A stretch of DNA of 64,000 nt, from assembly GCA_027603065.1 (NCBI GenBank), contig JADGJP010000018.1, positions 124,001 to 188,000 on the forward strand. Reading direction: 5' to 3'. The position numbers were made by a program, and so were the translations under genes. The stretch is from Geranomyces variabilis. Lineage: Eukaryota > Chytridiomycota > Chytridiomycetes > Spizellomycetales > Powellomycetaceae. Under the pieces are notes generated by a model. The model saw only the letters and a program-made list of their open reading frames with translations, searched no databases and was not told the DNA's origin. Below are positions 44,471 through 58,783 of the stretch, in pieces; the stretch's first letter is position 1, and every line of letters begins with the position of its first letter.

Positions 44471-44972
44471 GAATAAGCGCCTCTTCCCTGAATTGCATGC
44501 CGCGAGGGGCCATTCATGCCCAATACAGCTGCGAACTATCTAACCGTGTAGGATGATAATTGGGTTTGCAGTGGCGGCGGTGGTGGCGGAGGCGGTGGCT
44601 TTTGGTCGTAGCGGTTGCGGATCGAGGTCTTCGCTGCTGTCATTCGAGGTAGCGTGCAGCGGCGGCGGCTGATGCTGTTGAGAGGGGCTTGCCATTTGTA
44701 TATGTGATAGAGATATTCGAGAAGAGTCTTTCGGTGATGAAGCTGTGATGTGATGGGGCAGCGAGAAGAAGGTCGGAGAGAGAGCGTTGCTGCTGACTCA
44801 CTCTCGACACTATTGTTTGCTGACTCACTCTCCGCACTATTGTTTGTTATCCACTGACACAGATCTTCCCATCGCATCTTTCGCGCATTCTGGTCGTTCC
44901 CCGGCTCATTCTGCCTCGTCTCTCCAGCTACTACTACTGACGCTTCCCCCCTCCCGTTCACTCTCGCCCACA
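44471..44972. other. Divergent promoter region, Avl9 / threonine synthase
   Basis: About 500 bp between two head-to-head genes. Contains the tandem TGACTCA element at 44793-44846 and a GGC/GGT-rich stretch near 44570-44670. No further gene called. Confidence 0.6.
44793..44846 (+). promoter_or_regulatory. Tandem 27-bp repeat with two Gcn4/AP-1 sites
   Basis: Bases 44793-44819 and 44820-44846 are adjacent near-identical copies (two differences) that each carry TGACTCA (44794-44800, 44821-44827), the binding core of Gcn4/CPC1-type bZIP activators. They lie about 150-180 bp before the threonine synthase ATG, an amino-acid biosynthesis gene that Gcn4-type control would be expected to reach. Confidence 0.6.
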
Positions 44973-46093
44973 ATGCTCTATCGATCCACCCGCGGTCACT
45001 CCTCTGGCTTGTCGTTCGAGGAAGCCGTCTTTGCTGGCCTCGCGCCCGACGGCGGTCTGTACGTGCCACACGCTATCCCAACCGCGACTACCGCTCAGCT
45101 CGCCGCATGGAAAGACCTCTCCTTCCCCGACCTCGCTACCAGCATCTTCCGGCTGTTTATCGCGCAGGATGAGATCCCTGATGCCGATCTTGCAGACATC
45201 GTACGCCGCTCCTTTGCAACTTTCTCGTCACCCGACGTCACGCCGCTAGCAAAGCTGCCAAATGTCGACGCGCCGCCGTCGTCGTCGCCCACAGCTACAA
45301 ATACAAGCAACAATAGCGATCTCGCAAACCTGTATGTTTTGGAACTGTTCCATGGTCCGACGTTTGCCTTCAAGGACGTTGCCCTGCAGGTTCTTGGCAA
45401 CCTGTTTGAGTACTTTCTCGAGCGCAAAAACCGCGCAGCAGCAGCAGCGGGCAAAAACAATAACAACTACGGCATCACCGTCCTTGGCGCGACAAGCGGC
45501 GACACGGGTGGCGCTGCCATCTACGGCCTGCGCGGGAAAAACAACGTCGATGTGTTTATTCTTCACCCCAAAGGCCGCATATCGGATGTCCAGCGGCAGC
45601 AAATGACTAGCGTGCTTGATCCAAACGTGCACAATATTGCACTTGAGGGCACGTTTGATGATTGTCAGGATATTGTCAAAGCGGCGTTTTCGGACCAGCC
45701 GTTCCGCACGCGGTTCCACCTCGCGGCGGTTAATTCTATAAATTGGGCGCGTATTCTTGCGCAGACGAGTTATTACTTTTACTCGTATTTTGCACTTGCG
45801 CGGCGTATTGGTGATGACGCTGCAAGAGTGCAGTACTGTGTCCCGACGGGCAACTTTGGGGATGTGCTTGCGGGCTACTATGCCGTGCGCATGGGTCTGC
45901 CCATCGCGCGGCTCATTGTCGCAACCAACGAGAATGATATTCTCCATCGGTTCTTCCAAACGGGCACGTACGAAAAGAAACGCACGGCCAGCGGCGAGGA
46001 AAAAGTCAAAGCGACGCTCAGCCCTGCGATGGATATCCTTGTCAGCTCCAACTTTGAGCGGCTGCTGTGGTATCTCGCGCGTGGAGACGGTCG

Positions 46094-46138
<45 letters not shown>

Positions 46139-46700
46139 CGCAGACGAGGAGGAGGCTGCAGCGCAAAGCGCGAGCAAATGCATCGTGGAATGGATGAATG
46201 CGCTGAAAACCACGGGCGGATTCTCTGTACCCGCGGACTTGCACGCGCGTGCGCGCGAGCTATTTGACTCGTTCTGCACGTCGGATGCGATGACGACTGA
46301 TGCGATACGGCGATACTACCACCATCGGTATACGCCTGGCGCGACGGCGCATTATGTGCTGGACCCGCATACGGCGGTGGGGGTCGTTGCGGCTGAGCAG
46401 ATGGTCAGTGCAGGCAAAGGCGCTGCGGGACCGACATACACCGTATGTCTCTCCACCGCGAGTCCGGGCAAGTTCCCCGACGCGGTTCTGGAGGCGATCA
46501 ATGATGCCAAGACGAAGAAACCGCAAGGGTTTGAACCAATCACGTATGCGAGTTTCGCACCGCCGCAGCTGGTCGCGTTAAAGGGCCTGCCGACGCGGTG
46601 TGTGGACGTGACGAACGATGGCGGGGACGCGGGAGTTGCGTTGGAGAAGGTTCGCGCGGTGTTGGAGGGTGTGGTTGGTGCCAAGTTTCCAAAGCAATAG
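44973..46700 (+). CDS. THR4: Threonine synthase
   Basis: A single open frame of 575 residues. It begins MLYRSTRGHSSGLSFEEAVF with the usual LAPDGGLYVP. The PLP Lys is in FHGPTFAFKDVALQVLGN (about residue 134). The PLP-phosphate loop is VLGATSGDTGGAAIYGLRG. Further family blocks are HPKGRISDVQRQQMTSV, VNSINWARILAQTSYYFYSY and VPTGNFGDVLAGYYA. It converts O-phosphohomoserine to threonine, the last step of threonine synthesis. A run of 13 Ala codons (GCT repeat, 46098-46136) sits in a loop that is usually variable. A longer open frame upstream of this ATG lacks family sequence and was left out. Two TGACTCA sites lie in the promoter. Confidence 0.96.
46098..46136 (+). repeat. GCT trinucleotide repeat in threonine synthase
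   Basis: Twelve GCT codons followed by GCC encode 13 alanines. The near purity of the repeat suggests recent slippage and probable length variation between strains. Confidence 0.95.
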
Positions 46701-46829
46701 AACAGACAAAAAAAGAAAAATCTCCATAGCAGAGTATCTCCCAAACCCATGTCGCCTCGACTTCAATGATATTTACATTATGATGCTCTCCCACCTTCCT
46801 TTTTCTTCTTTTTTTTGTGTTGTGATATC

Positions 46830-47766
46830 TCACATCGCCACGCCGTATCCTTCAAAATTCCTCAACACGACGCCAACCTCGACATGCACCGTGCCCATCG
46901 AGCGCGTCGTCAACCGGAACCGGTCCGCGGGCGCATGCACCACGTCGGTGTTTTTCAGTACTGCCGTTGTTCCAAATATCGATGCTGAAAAAAGAGGAAA
47001 GATAAAAAAAAAATCATAAGCACGAAATTCCATTTCTGCGAATCTGTTTTTCTTTTTTGTTTCTCTTTACATGACAACTCGTCCCAGAACGAAAGCACAG
47101 GCCGCCAGGTCGGGATCGCGAGCGTGTGGTCTCCTGGCGTGCTCGGAATATGCGTAAACCCGTACCCATCTGTACACACACAAAAATTGCAAAAAACCGT
47201 GTGAGGCACAACGAGCCCATTCGTCTTACGATTTCGCGGACGCACACACACACACACACGCATAGCAAACTTACAGAGCTCGTCCCGCCCGCGCCAATCG
47301 CGCCGAAACACCTGCACTTGTAGTTTTGGCCATCCTGTTACTGCCCGTGTGCCATAGTGGATATCTGATTCACAGCAAAAAAAAAAACAGGAAGGCGGGG
47401 GTTTGGGGGAAGACGATGGGTCAGGCGGGGTTTTTTTCCTGCTGTATGGGGTGGGCATCCAGTCGCACTCAAATGGGAGCAGCGAAGTACATACCGATGG
47501 GATGGCTCCACACCGTAAACCGCGCGTCCTGTCATAAAAAAAAATCAGTAAGGAAATCGCAACGGTTTGGTACGCATATTCCCTCGTGTTTTTTTTTTGT
47601 TTTTTTTTTTCTTTACCTCTGGCGCGTCAACCTGCGTTACGCCAGCGGCGTCACCTTCCAGTAACCGCCAGCCGGTCCCCGCGACAATCTTCCAGCGACA
47701 TGATAGCCGCGAGGACGGGAAATCTGACGCGCCGGTGAGTGTGCCGACGATGTGGACTTCGGCCAT
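46830..47766 (-). CDS. B9D2: B9 domain protein 2 (ciliary transition zone)
   Basis: Five exons: 47617-47766, 47495-47528, 47275-47364, 47071-47169, 46830-46984, giving 175 residues, the same length as human B9D2. The protein starts MAEVHIVGTLTGASDFPSSR, and the single B9 (C2-like) domain fills it: LSCRWKIVAGTGWRLLEG, DARFTVWSHPIDIHYGTRAV, GWPKLQVQVFRRDWRGRDEL, YGYGFTHIPSTPGDHTLAIP, TWRPVLSFWDELS, then RSMGTVHVEVGVVLRNFEGY. B9D2 works with B9D1 and MKS1 in the MKS module that gates the ciliary base. Its presence shows that the organism builds a flagellum at some life stage. It converges on threonine synthase with 129 bp between stops. Confidence 0.95.
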
Positions 47767-48243
47767 TTGTATGTCTCTCTCTGAAGTTGCCTGACTGAAA
47801 CAAAAAAATGAAGAGTCGGATGGTGGATTGCGTGTGGGGCAAAACGAGGTGACGGACGGATTGACGGACGGACGCGCGTTGCGCGCGCGTGTTTCGTGTG
47901 ATGCGTGATGAGTCATCAATAATACGCGTTTTGACACACGCGCGATCGACACCTGGACACAACAATTTTCAAGTTGTTTTGTATATATTCTTTTCTTATT
48001 TTTACAAGTGGACAACAAACGCAGGCATCATGTACAACAAAGCAAGGGGATTATTTGGGCCGGCCGGAGGGGCGGGGTAAAACACAAAGAGGGGAATCGA
48101 CCTCCCACAAAGAACAGCAAAAAATATGGTACACGTATAAGGACAGGTGCACTTGCGCGACACGTTACCGCGCCGCCGGCGGTGAGATGCGCAGGGCCTT
48201 CCTCCTGAGAAAATATACACGTCGAGGTTCATTTGCCCGCACG
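47767..48243. other. Intergenic stretch between B9D2 and the RING gene
   Basis: Upstream region of B9D2 (minus) and 3' region of the RING gene (minus). Contains TGAGTCA at 47909-47915, about 145 bp before the B9D2 ATG, inside a CG-rich patch (GCGCGCGCG near 47880). No gene seen. Confidence 0.5.
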
Positions 48244-50275
48244 TCAATCATCATCACCGCCGTCAACAGCAGCAGTGCTCTCGCCGCCTTCTCCGACCAG
48301 CGGTGACGGCGGCGCAGCGCAAGCGAGATCATATAGCGCCGAGACGCGCGCGCGTGTCGAGTCGGCTGATTGCGGTGGCGGAGGTAAAGGAGAGGCATTC
48401 GCAGAAGCCGACGCAGTCGCACTCGCGGGGTTTTCGGCCACCGTGGCGATAGTGGGCGCAGTCAATGATTCCCTACCGCGGTCTGCGCGGACAACAGGGG
48501 GAGACGACGGCGATCGCAGTGCCGCAGCCGAAGCCGATGTCAATGGAGGCGGCGCGGGCGCAACCGACGCCGACCGACCAGCGACCACGGCCGACACCGG
48601 CCGCGCGGTAACGCCCACAAAACGGTCCACAAACCGCGCGTTAACAAACAGTTCGGCGTTGCCGCTGACGCGCACGGCGCTGTTGCGGTGCCACGGCGGC
48701 ACGACTGTGCCTGTTGGTGCGGTAGGCAAGGGTGCCGACAGCCGGGATGAACCTGTCGTGAGCAGGCGATTGCTGTTGCGGAACGCGGAGCGTGGGCGTG
48801 GAGGTGGTGGAGCGACTGAGTGCAGCGATGCGGCGAAATCGGCGCTGGTAAAGCCAAACCCTGTAGACCGCTTTTCCATCTCGAGAACAAGATGCGCTGG
48901 GGTTGCGTCGTGCTTGCAGAGTGGGCAAAGAGAGGACTTTGCCATCAACCATTTGTCTGCGCGCCCGCACATGACAAAAAAATATTAGATAAAAGTGGTC
49001 AAAACAGTTCCGAGCAACCGCAATTCTGCCCACTCGTCCGGTGACTCACCAATACAATGGGCGTGGAATTCATGATTGCATGGCAAGGTGCGCAGCATTT
49101 CGCCGTCTTCGTACTCGTCAAGGCAGATTGCGCAAGTCTCGGCGGACACACCGCCCTCGACTGTGCGCGCGGTGCGATTTGAATCGACGGAGCGTAGAGT
49201 GGCGGAGCGTGTGACGCTGGGAACAGCAGCAGCATCAAGGTCGTCATCGGCGGTGGCGGTGGTGGCAGTCGGCAAGTCCTCAGCAGGCTCAGCGCTAGCG
49301 GCGGGAAGAGTAGGGCGCCGCGAGATGCGCCGCTGCTTCTTTTCCCGCTGTGCAGTAGCCGAGTCAAAGATCTTGGTAGGAAATGCGGCGACTGCGGAGG
49401 CTGGTAGCGTGTGTATGGAGGCACTGTCACTGGCGCTGTCGTTGCCGCCAGCAGCGTTTTCAACGGCGGACATTGCAGCCGCCGCGTCGGCCATTTCTTC
49501 CAGCCGCCGGCGGCGAAAGACCCAAAAGTGCAGCACGACCGATCCGACAAATGCAACAGCCAGCACGGCAATGACGACGATAAGCGCCCACTGCCACGCG
49601 GCAGTCTTTTCGGACGGAGGCGGCGCGATCATTGTTGCGCGCGTGAGCGACGCAGCGGCGGCGCCGGAAAGTGCCAATCCGTTCTGGACCGAGACGGTGA
49701 ATGCAGGCACGGGCAGGCGCGGAGTGCCGTGAACGATTGCTGCGTCTGTGGTGATGATTAGGCCAGCGAGCGCAGGTGGCGGCTGCAATGGTGGTGCGGT
49801 GGCGGGAGGAGCCGCAGTGATAGCTGTGAGGGCATCAGCAAGAGAGCAAGCGGGAACTCCTGCAGAGGCTCCATCTTGGGAGTAGGAAAAAAGGGCTATA
49901 ACGGCAAACGACGTGGAAGGCGAGGCGGAGGAAGGTGGGAACAGTGGATTTGACGTAAAGTTGCATATCGGACCAAAATCGCGCAGAATTCCCTTTGAAA
50001 GGCGAGGAGAAAAAAGACAGTTTTAGCAATTGCGGAAAGAGAGAGACCGACGCGTGGGCAAGAGTTCGGCGCGCGCGCGAACGTACGGTGGTGCCAGAGT
50101 CAGCGGGTGGCGGGTCTGTGCCTTCGAGCAGCTGGATAGACGAGGAGGAAGCAGAATCTGTGGCGACGAGGGTCTGCGGAGGCGGAGAAGGAGCGACCTG
50201 CCAGGCAGCAAGTGGAGGGAGTGGTGGCAGGAGAGCCGACGGCATGAGCACGGGCGTCAGGGTAATGGACGCCAT
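48244..50275 (-). CDS. Transmembrane RING-H2 E3 ubiquitin ligase (PA-TM-RING type)
   Basis: Three exons, 50087-50275, 49050-49992 and 48244-48956, give 614 residues. The N-terminal 215 residues are the luminal or extracellular part, weakly like a protease-associated domain (DFGPICNFTSNPLFPPSSAS; ACSLADALTAI; LAGLIITTDAAIV). One membrane helix follows (AWQWALIVVIAVLAVAFVGS then VVLHFWVF) with a basic stop. The RING-H2 is CAICLDEYEDGEMLRTLPCN, HEFHAHCIG, joined across intron 2 to DKWLMAKSSLCPLCKH, giving all eight zinc ligands in C3H2C3 order. The C-terminal 215 residues are Ser/Ala/Pro-rich and disordered. By family it ubiquitinates membrane proteins at endosomes or the vacuole. Confidence 0.9.
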
Positions 50276-51272
50276 TGCCGAAGCGAGGGGGAGCTAGGCA
50301 ACGAGCCAGCGAGCGAGCGAGCGAACGGGAGAGAAAGCGAGAAAGAGAGAGAGAGAGAGAGAGACCACTGGCTCAAGCAGTTGCTGGGTTGGAGAAAACT
50401 CTTTGGCACTTGGAGCAGACACGTTAAGCTGAGGGGTTATTCAGGACAAGACAAAAGCGCCCTCTTGAGCGAGTGTTTGGCGGGTTGTTATGTAAGAATG
50501 TACGTGCATTGGAAACACGACACGACGAAGAACCAAGCTAGAAGGAAGGAACTGACTGATTGGCTGAGGAAAGAAGGTGCAGCCAGGGGGAGGGAGAGCG
50601 GAGAGCGGAGAGCGAGGGAGAGGGAGAGAGGGACCCAGGCCATCTCAACGCGCGCAAAGTCTCATTAAACAATTAAAATGCGGGGCACTCCTGAGTCCTG
50701 AGTTCTGAGAGTTCTCTCTCGCTTATTCTCTCTTACCCGTGTCACTCTGTAGCACTTGGTGTGACTCAAGCTGACTCAGCCCCCCCATGCATGTCCTCCA
50801 CTCTCCAGAAAGCATGCATGCCGTCATCCGCCATCCTAGATCAACCACGGACCGGACTCAACTAGCCGAGGGGGGCAACACTCGCGCGCTGCGGCTTTGG
50901 GCGGGGGCGGGTCCTGTCTTGTCTCTCTGCTGTCTTCCCAAAGCCTTGCTTCTTTCTCCTGCTGGCTGTGCTGTGCTGTGGGGGGACCTAGCTGTCTGTC
51001 TGTTCTCCACCCACTCCCTCCTTCCTGCTGCTTGCTCTCTTGCCTCCTTCCTTTCTCTCTCAGTCAGTCACTCGCTCGGCGAGGGCTTAAATATCATATA
51101 CATATACCTCAAGGGGTGTCAAAACCACACACCCCCACTCAGTAACACGCTCGGTCCGCCAAGTCGGCCGCTGTGACCGACAAACCCCCCGGCCCCTGCA
51201 AACCCGCTTAGCGCCCTTGACTGCATTCATCATCATCATCATCACTACCACCCCTTGGAGATAACTCAAACC
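50276..51272. other. Divergent promoter region, RING ligase / PKC1
   Basis: Nearly 1 kb without a gene. Contains a GA repeat near 50340-50363, two TGACTCA sites at 50762-50778, a pyrimidine-rich block 50930-51070, a TTAAATATCATATA string near 51087, and an ATC repeat (CATCATCATCATC) just before the PKC1 leader. A 5' untranslated intron cannot be excluded. Confidence 0.55.
50762..50778 (+). promoter_or_regulatory. Paired TGACTCA sites one helical turn apart
   Basis: TGACTCA at 50762-50768 and again at 50772-50778, start to start 10 bp, so both face the same side of the helix. The sequence is TGACTCAAGCTGACTCA. About 500 bp from the ATGs of both the RING gene and PKC1. Confidence 0.45.
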
Positions 51273-55437
<4,165 letters not shown>

Positions 55438-55986
55438 GTGAGCACCAAACGCTCAGGTTTATCTCATTGTCCACCCTTGCTCAATCCCCCCCCCCCCCCT
55501 TCCACATCTCAACATTTCCCATTTCACCCCACATATTTGGCAGTTTGCCGTACCCCTCGCACCCCTCTTTTTTGTTAGATCACCGCTGATTCCTTATAGA
55601 TTTTCTTTTTTCATTCCTTTCAAAACATTGTTTGTAGTCTTGCCGTTTTGTGAGTATTGACGTTTACTGCGCTGAAAGTCAGGTGACCTGTCAGACTCGG
55701 CCGTGCGACTCGTGCTTTCCCGGCAGCTGGTTTTCCCGTCCGCCGCTGGCCGAACACAGCACCACGTCGACACCGAAAGCCGCCGCCCCCCTTACACTCA
55801 CGAGTCATCACGCATGCATGCCCTCGTGAGCCGCCAGCCGCCGGCCAGCAGTACAAAGCGCCCGCGGATGCCAGATGTCTGCCGTTACAAAAACAGCCCG
55901 CAGCGCCTGTTTGGCACGCAGGGCATATCGGAAAGCCTCATACTACTCATTGAAACAAATACGCTGTAAAACCAAAAAGAAAGGGC
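55438..55986. other. Intergenic stretch, PKC1 to FAXC-like gene
   Basis: C/T-rich 3' region of PKC1 with a C run at 55488-55499, then the promoter of the next gene. No gene seen. Confidence 0.55.
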
Positions 55987-57412
55987 ATGGCCGCACACCC
56001 AGCCCTCCCAACCCTCATCGTCCTCGCCGTCATCCTCGGCCTGCTGCCGGCCTCGGCATGGGGTGTCGCCCGCTACGCCCGTCACCGCCTGCGCGTGTTG
56101 ATGAAACCCTCGTTTCCGGTTTCGGATACCCCGACGCTGAAGGAAGGAGAGAGGAAGCTGCCGGGCGTGCTGTATGTGCATGTGCCGGATCTGCGGCCGT
56201 GGGGACATCCGAACGCGTCGCCGTTTTCACGTAAATGTTTTGGAGGGATATGTTTTTTGATTAGGAGAAAAGCGGGGGGAAATGCTGGACGGGGCTGACT
56301 TTTTTTCTGTTTTGGCGTTTGTTTGTTTTAGTTAAGCTTGAGACTTGGCTGAGAATGGCTGGGATCCCGTACGTGGTTATTCGCGGCTTTAATCTAAGGG
56401 CCGCGCCCAAGGGCAAGATACCGTACATCGAGATTGACGATGTGGTGATGGGTGATTCGGAGCTGAGTGAGTTTTTTGCCTCCTGAGACGGTGTGGTTAA
56501 TGGTCAAGGGTCTGTTCTGAAATGATTGGTGTCATTTTCCCCCAATGCAGTCATCCAGTTTCTGCAAAAGCGTTTCCCGGAACACCGACTGGCCGCAGAC
56601 GCCGCGCTGACAACCGAGCAACGCGGTGCAGCGCTGGCGTTTACGAGAATGGTATCCGAGCACACTGTTGCATGGTAAAAAAAAGACGTCTAAAAAATAA
56701 AATGCATATACACATACGTGCACTCGGTACTGACATGCAGAATTTCTTTTGCAGCATGGGCTACTCGCGCAACGTCGAAAACGTACAGCAGACGTTCCGC
56801 GCGTATGTCGGTCTCAAGCCCACGGACCCGCTCCCGCTGGCACTGCGGTTCATTGCGCGGATGGTTCGTCGCGGGACTGGCAAGAAGCTCACGTTGCAAG
56901 GGCTGGGCAAGCACACCCGTGACGAGATTTACGAAATCGGTGCTCGTGATATGAAGGTAATGTTTTTTTTTCTTTGTGCGTTTGCCCCCGTTTCTTGATT
57001 TTGGCCCCCCTTGGGTGTTGAAGCGTGTGCAAACTTTTTTTAAAATATACAGGCCATTGCGGACTTTCTTGGCGACAAGCCGTTCATGATGGGCGCTGAA
57101 CCGACCACGGTTGACGCGTCCGTGTTTGCGGTTCTTGCGGAGATCTTGTGGATTCCGGTTGAGTTTCCTATGAAGACGTATGCGTATGCTGAATTGCCTG
57201 TCTTGGACGCGTACCTGCATCGCATGAGGTAAAAGCCCGGCGGGTTAGGCGTTTTGTTGCACATGAAGAGTATGATCTCTAATCGAGTGATTTTTGTTTC
57301 GCGCGCGCGGGCATGTAGGAAAGCGGTGTGGGGCTCGACGTTGGAGCCATGGTACGTTGGAGGTGAGGAAGCGGAGCGCATGTATGCTAGACTTGGGCAG
57401 GCGGAGAAGTAA
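55987..57412 (+). CDS. FAXC/metaxin-like GST-fold membrane protein
   Basis: Six exons: 55987-56230, 56332-56466, 56551-56674, 56755-56956, 57053-57228, 57319-57412, giving 324 residues. An N-terminal membrane helix (LPTLIVLAVILGLLPASAWG) precedes a thioredoxin-like domain (PFSLKLETWLRMAGIPYVVI; PKGKIPYIEIDDVVMGDSEL; IIQFLQKRFPEHRL) and a helical GST-C domain (KPFMMGAEPTTVDASVFAVL, ending ELPVLDAYLHRMRKAVW). This is the layout of failed-axon-connections (FAXC) and fungal/bacterial relatives, named for GST folds without proven transferase activity. Substrate unknown; a membrane-anchored detoxification or outer-membrane role is a guess. Exon 4 begins by completing a Cys codon (CMGYSRNV). Confidence 0.85.
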
Positions 57413-57529
57413 AATTAGCGACATGGGGGTTATGTAGTGGTTTGATGACCCAGAGTTTATGTTGTTGCCGACGTTGTGCTTGGCGTATATACCTGACAGT
57501 TTACCCCTTGCGCTGTCCGAGTCGGTTTG

Positions 57530-57543
57530 TGACTCATCACGTG
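57530..57543 (+). promoter_or_regulatory. TGACTCA site next to a CACGTG E-box
   Basis: TGACTCA (57530-57536) is followed one base later by CACGTG (57538-57543), about 85-97 bp before the MYND-gene ATG. bZIP and bHLH factors recognise these cores; whether either is used here is unknown. Confidence 0.35.
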
Positions 57544-57626
57544 CGTGACTGGACGGACCGCAAGTCGACGTTTTCCCATCCGCGACCAAATCGCTCCTTT
57601 TCATTTGCCGCTGCTGCTTCGTTTCC

Positions 57627-58637
57627 ATGGCACAAGGATCCTGTTCTCCAAAGTCCTCTCTCCTCTTAAAGCGCGCCTGCGCGGTTTGCGCCACCACCGA
57701 GGCCCTCTCGCTCTGCAGCAGATGCCACGTGGTCGCCTATTGCGGTGCCGAACATCAGCGCGAAGACTTCGAAACCCACAAAGCCCCTTGCAAGGCCGTC
57801 AAAAGTGCCCTCAAAACATGCGCAAAGGAGGAACAGATCTTGCATGATTGGCCCGAGGATGGCTTTCCGATGCAGGGAGACCCTTTTGAGAAACACGTCG
57901 GGCTTTTCTGGGGCTACAATGCGACTCGCGATTACATGCGCGCCCGCTGTGCCGTGGCCAACACCATGGTCAGATTGATTGGCACTTACGACGCAGTTGA
58001 TACAGCTCTAGGTCATTATCTGGACATGCTGCGGCTGTGCCGCGGGGATAACATTGGCGTGCGCGACGTAATCCCGTCGCTGCTTTTGCGACTGGGCCGC
58101 AGCCAGGACGCGTACGACTTTATCAAGTGGTGGGCAACAGTACCTGACTCTTACGACTGGGGAGACGTTTCGTTGCCTTATCTCGACCTTGCCGGCGCGG
58201 ACGTCTTTGAGTCTGTTGACTACATGTGTGGCCGTATCCCTAATGCTCAACACACTGTCGACTTGACTCTGATCAAGATTCGCCTAGCGCTCGATCTTGG
58301 CGAGCTGATTCAGGCAGAAGATGACGGTGATGCGGTTCCAGCATGCCGGTCGGCTGTGTCCCTTGCCGTACCTGCAACAGAACGCGCAAACCGCCTCGAG
58401 GTGCTCGGTCCTCAGATTGCCACATTAGTTTCCGCTATGCACGCAGCAAACAAGCATATGTGGAAAGGTTTCTTTGTTGACACCAAGGCTCATTGCGCTG
58501 CGATGCCGCCGGTCTCTAGCGGCGGGTCGGTCAGTGAGATGCAGTTAGTGGTCCAAAAAGGGTACCCGGCTTGGGACGAGACGCCGGGGGCCCTGGACTA
58601 TCTCAAGGCGGCTGTCGGGGAGCTTGGAATTCTGTAA
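57627..58637 (+). CDS. MYND zinc-finger protein
   Basis: A single open frame of 336 residues. The MYND finger is at residues about 18-55: RACAVCATTEALSLCSRCHV then VAYCGAEHQREDFETHKAPC, with the seven Cys and one His in family order. The rest is helical, with repeats like those of MYND/TPR proteins (RLIGTYDAVDTALGHYLDML, RLGRSQDAYDFIKWWATVPD). MYND fingers bind proline-rich peptides in partner proteins; the partners and function are unknown here. Fungi, including chytrids, often have many such intronless genes. Confidence 0.88.
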   Translation: MAQGSCSPKSSLLLKRACAVCATTEALSLCSRCHVVAYCGAEHQREDFETHKAPCKAVKSALKTCAKEEQILHDWPEDGFPMQGDPFEKHVGLFWGYNATRDYMRARCAVANTMVRLIGTYDAVDTALGHYLDMLRLCRGDNIGVRDVIPSLLLRLGRSQDAYDFIKWWATVPDSYDWGDVSLPYLDLAGADVFESVDYMCGRIPNAQHTVDLTLIKIRLALDLGELIQAEDDGDAVPACRSAVSLAVPATERANRLEVLGPQIATLVSAMHAANKHMWKGFFVDTKAHCAAMPPVSSGGSVSEMQLVVQKGYPAWDETPGALDYLKAAVGELGIL

Positions 58638-58783
58638 TGTAAATAGGTTATTATAGTTGACTGTTGATAGGGTGATTTGTTATATAGCAATTAGAATCAT
58701 ACCCTTTCTGATAGGTTCGCTCGCGCTCACGCGTTTTTTCGCTTCAGGGTTGCGTCTCTGGTCGTCGACGTCCGCGACATGAA

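Noticed and set aside
45246-46244. Long minus-strand open frame (332 codons) opposite threonine synthase
   Set aside because: It is the shadow of a strongly conserved plus-strand gene. Its translation is Arg/Ala-rich with no domain, as expected from the GC-rich third positions of the real gene.
48233-48988. Long plus-strand open frame (251 codons) opposite the RING gene
   Set aside because: Shadow of the low-complexity C-terminal exon of the RING ligase, which is anchored by its zinc ligands on the minus strand.
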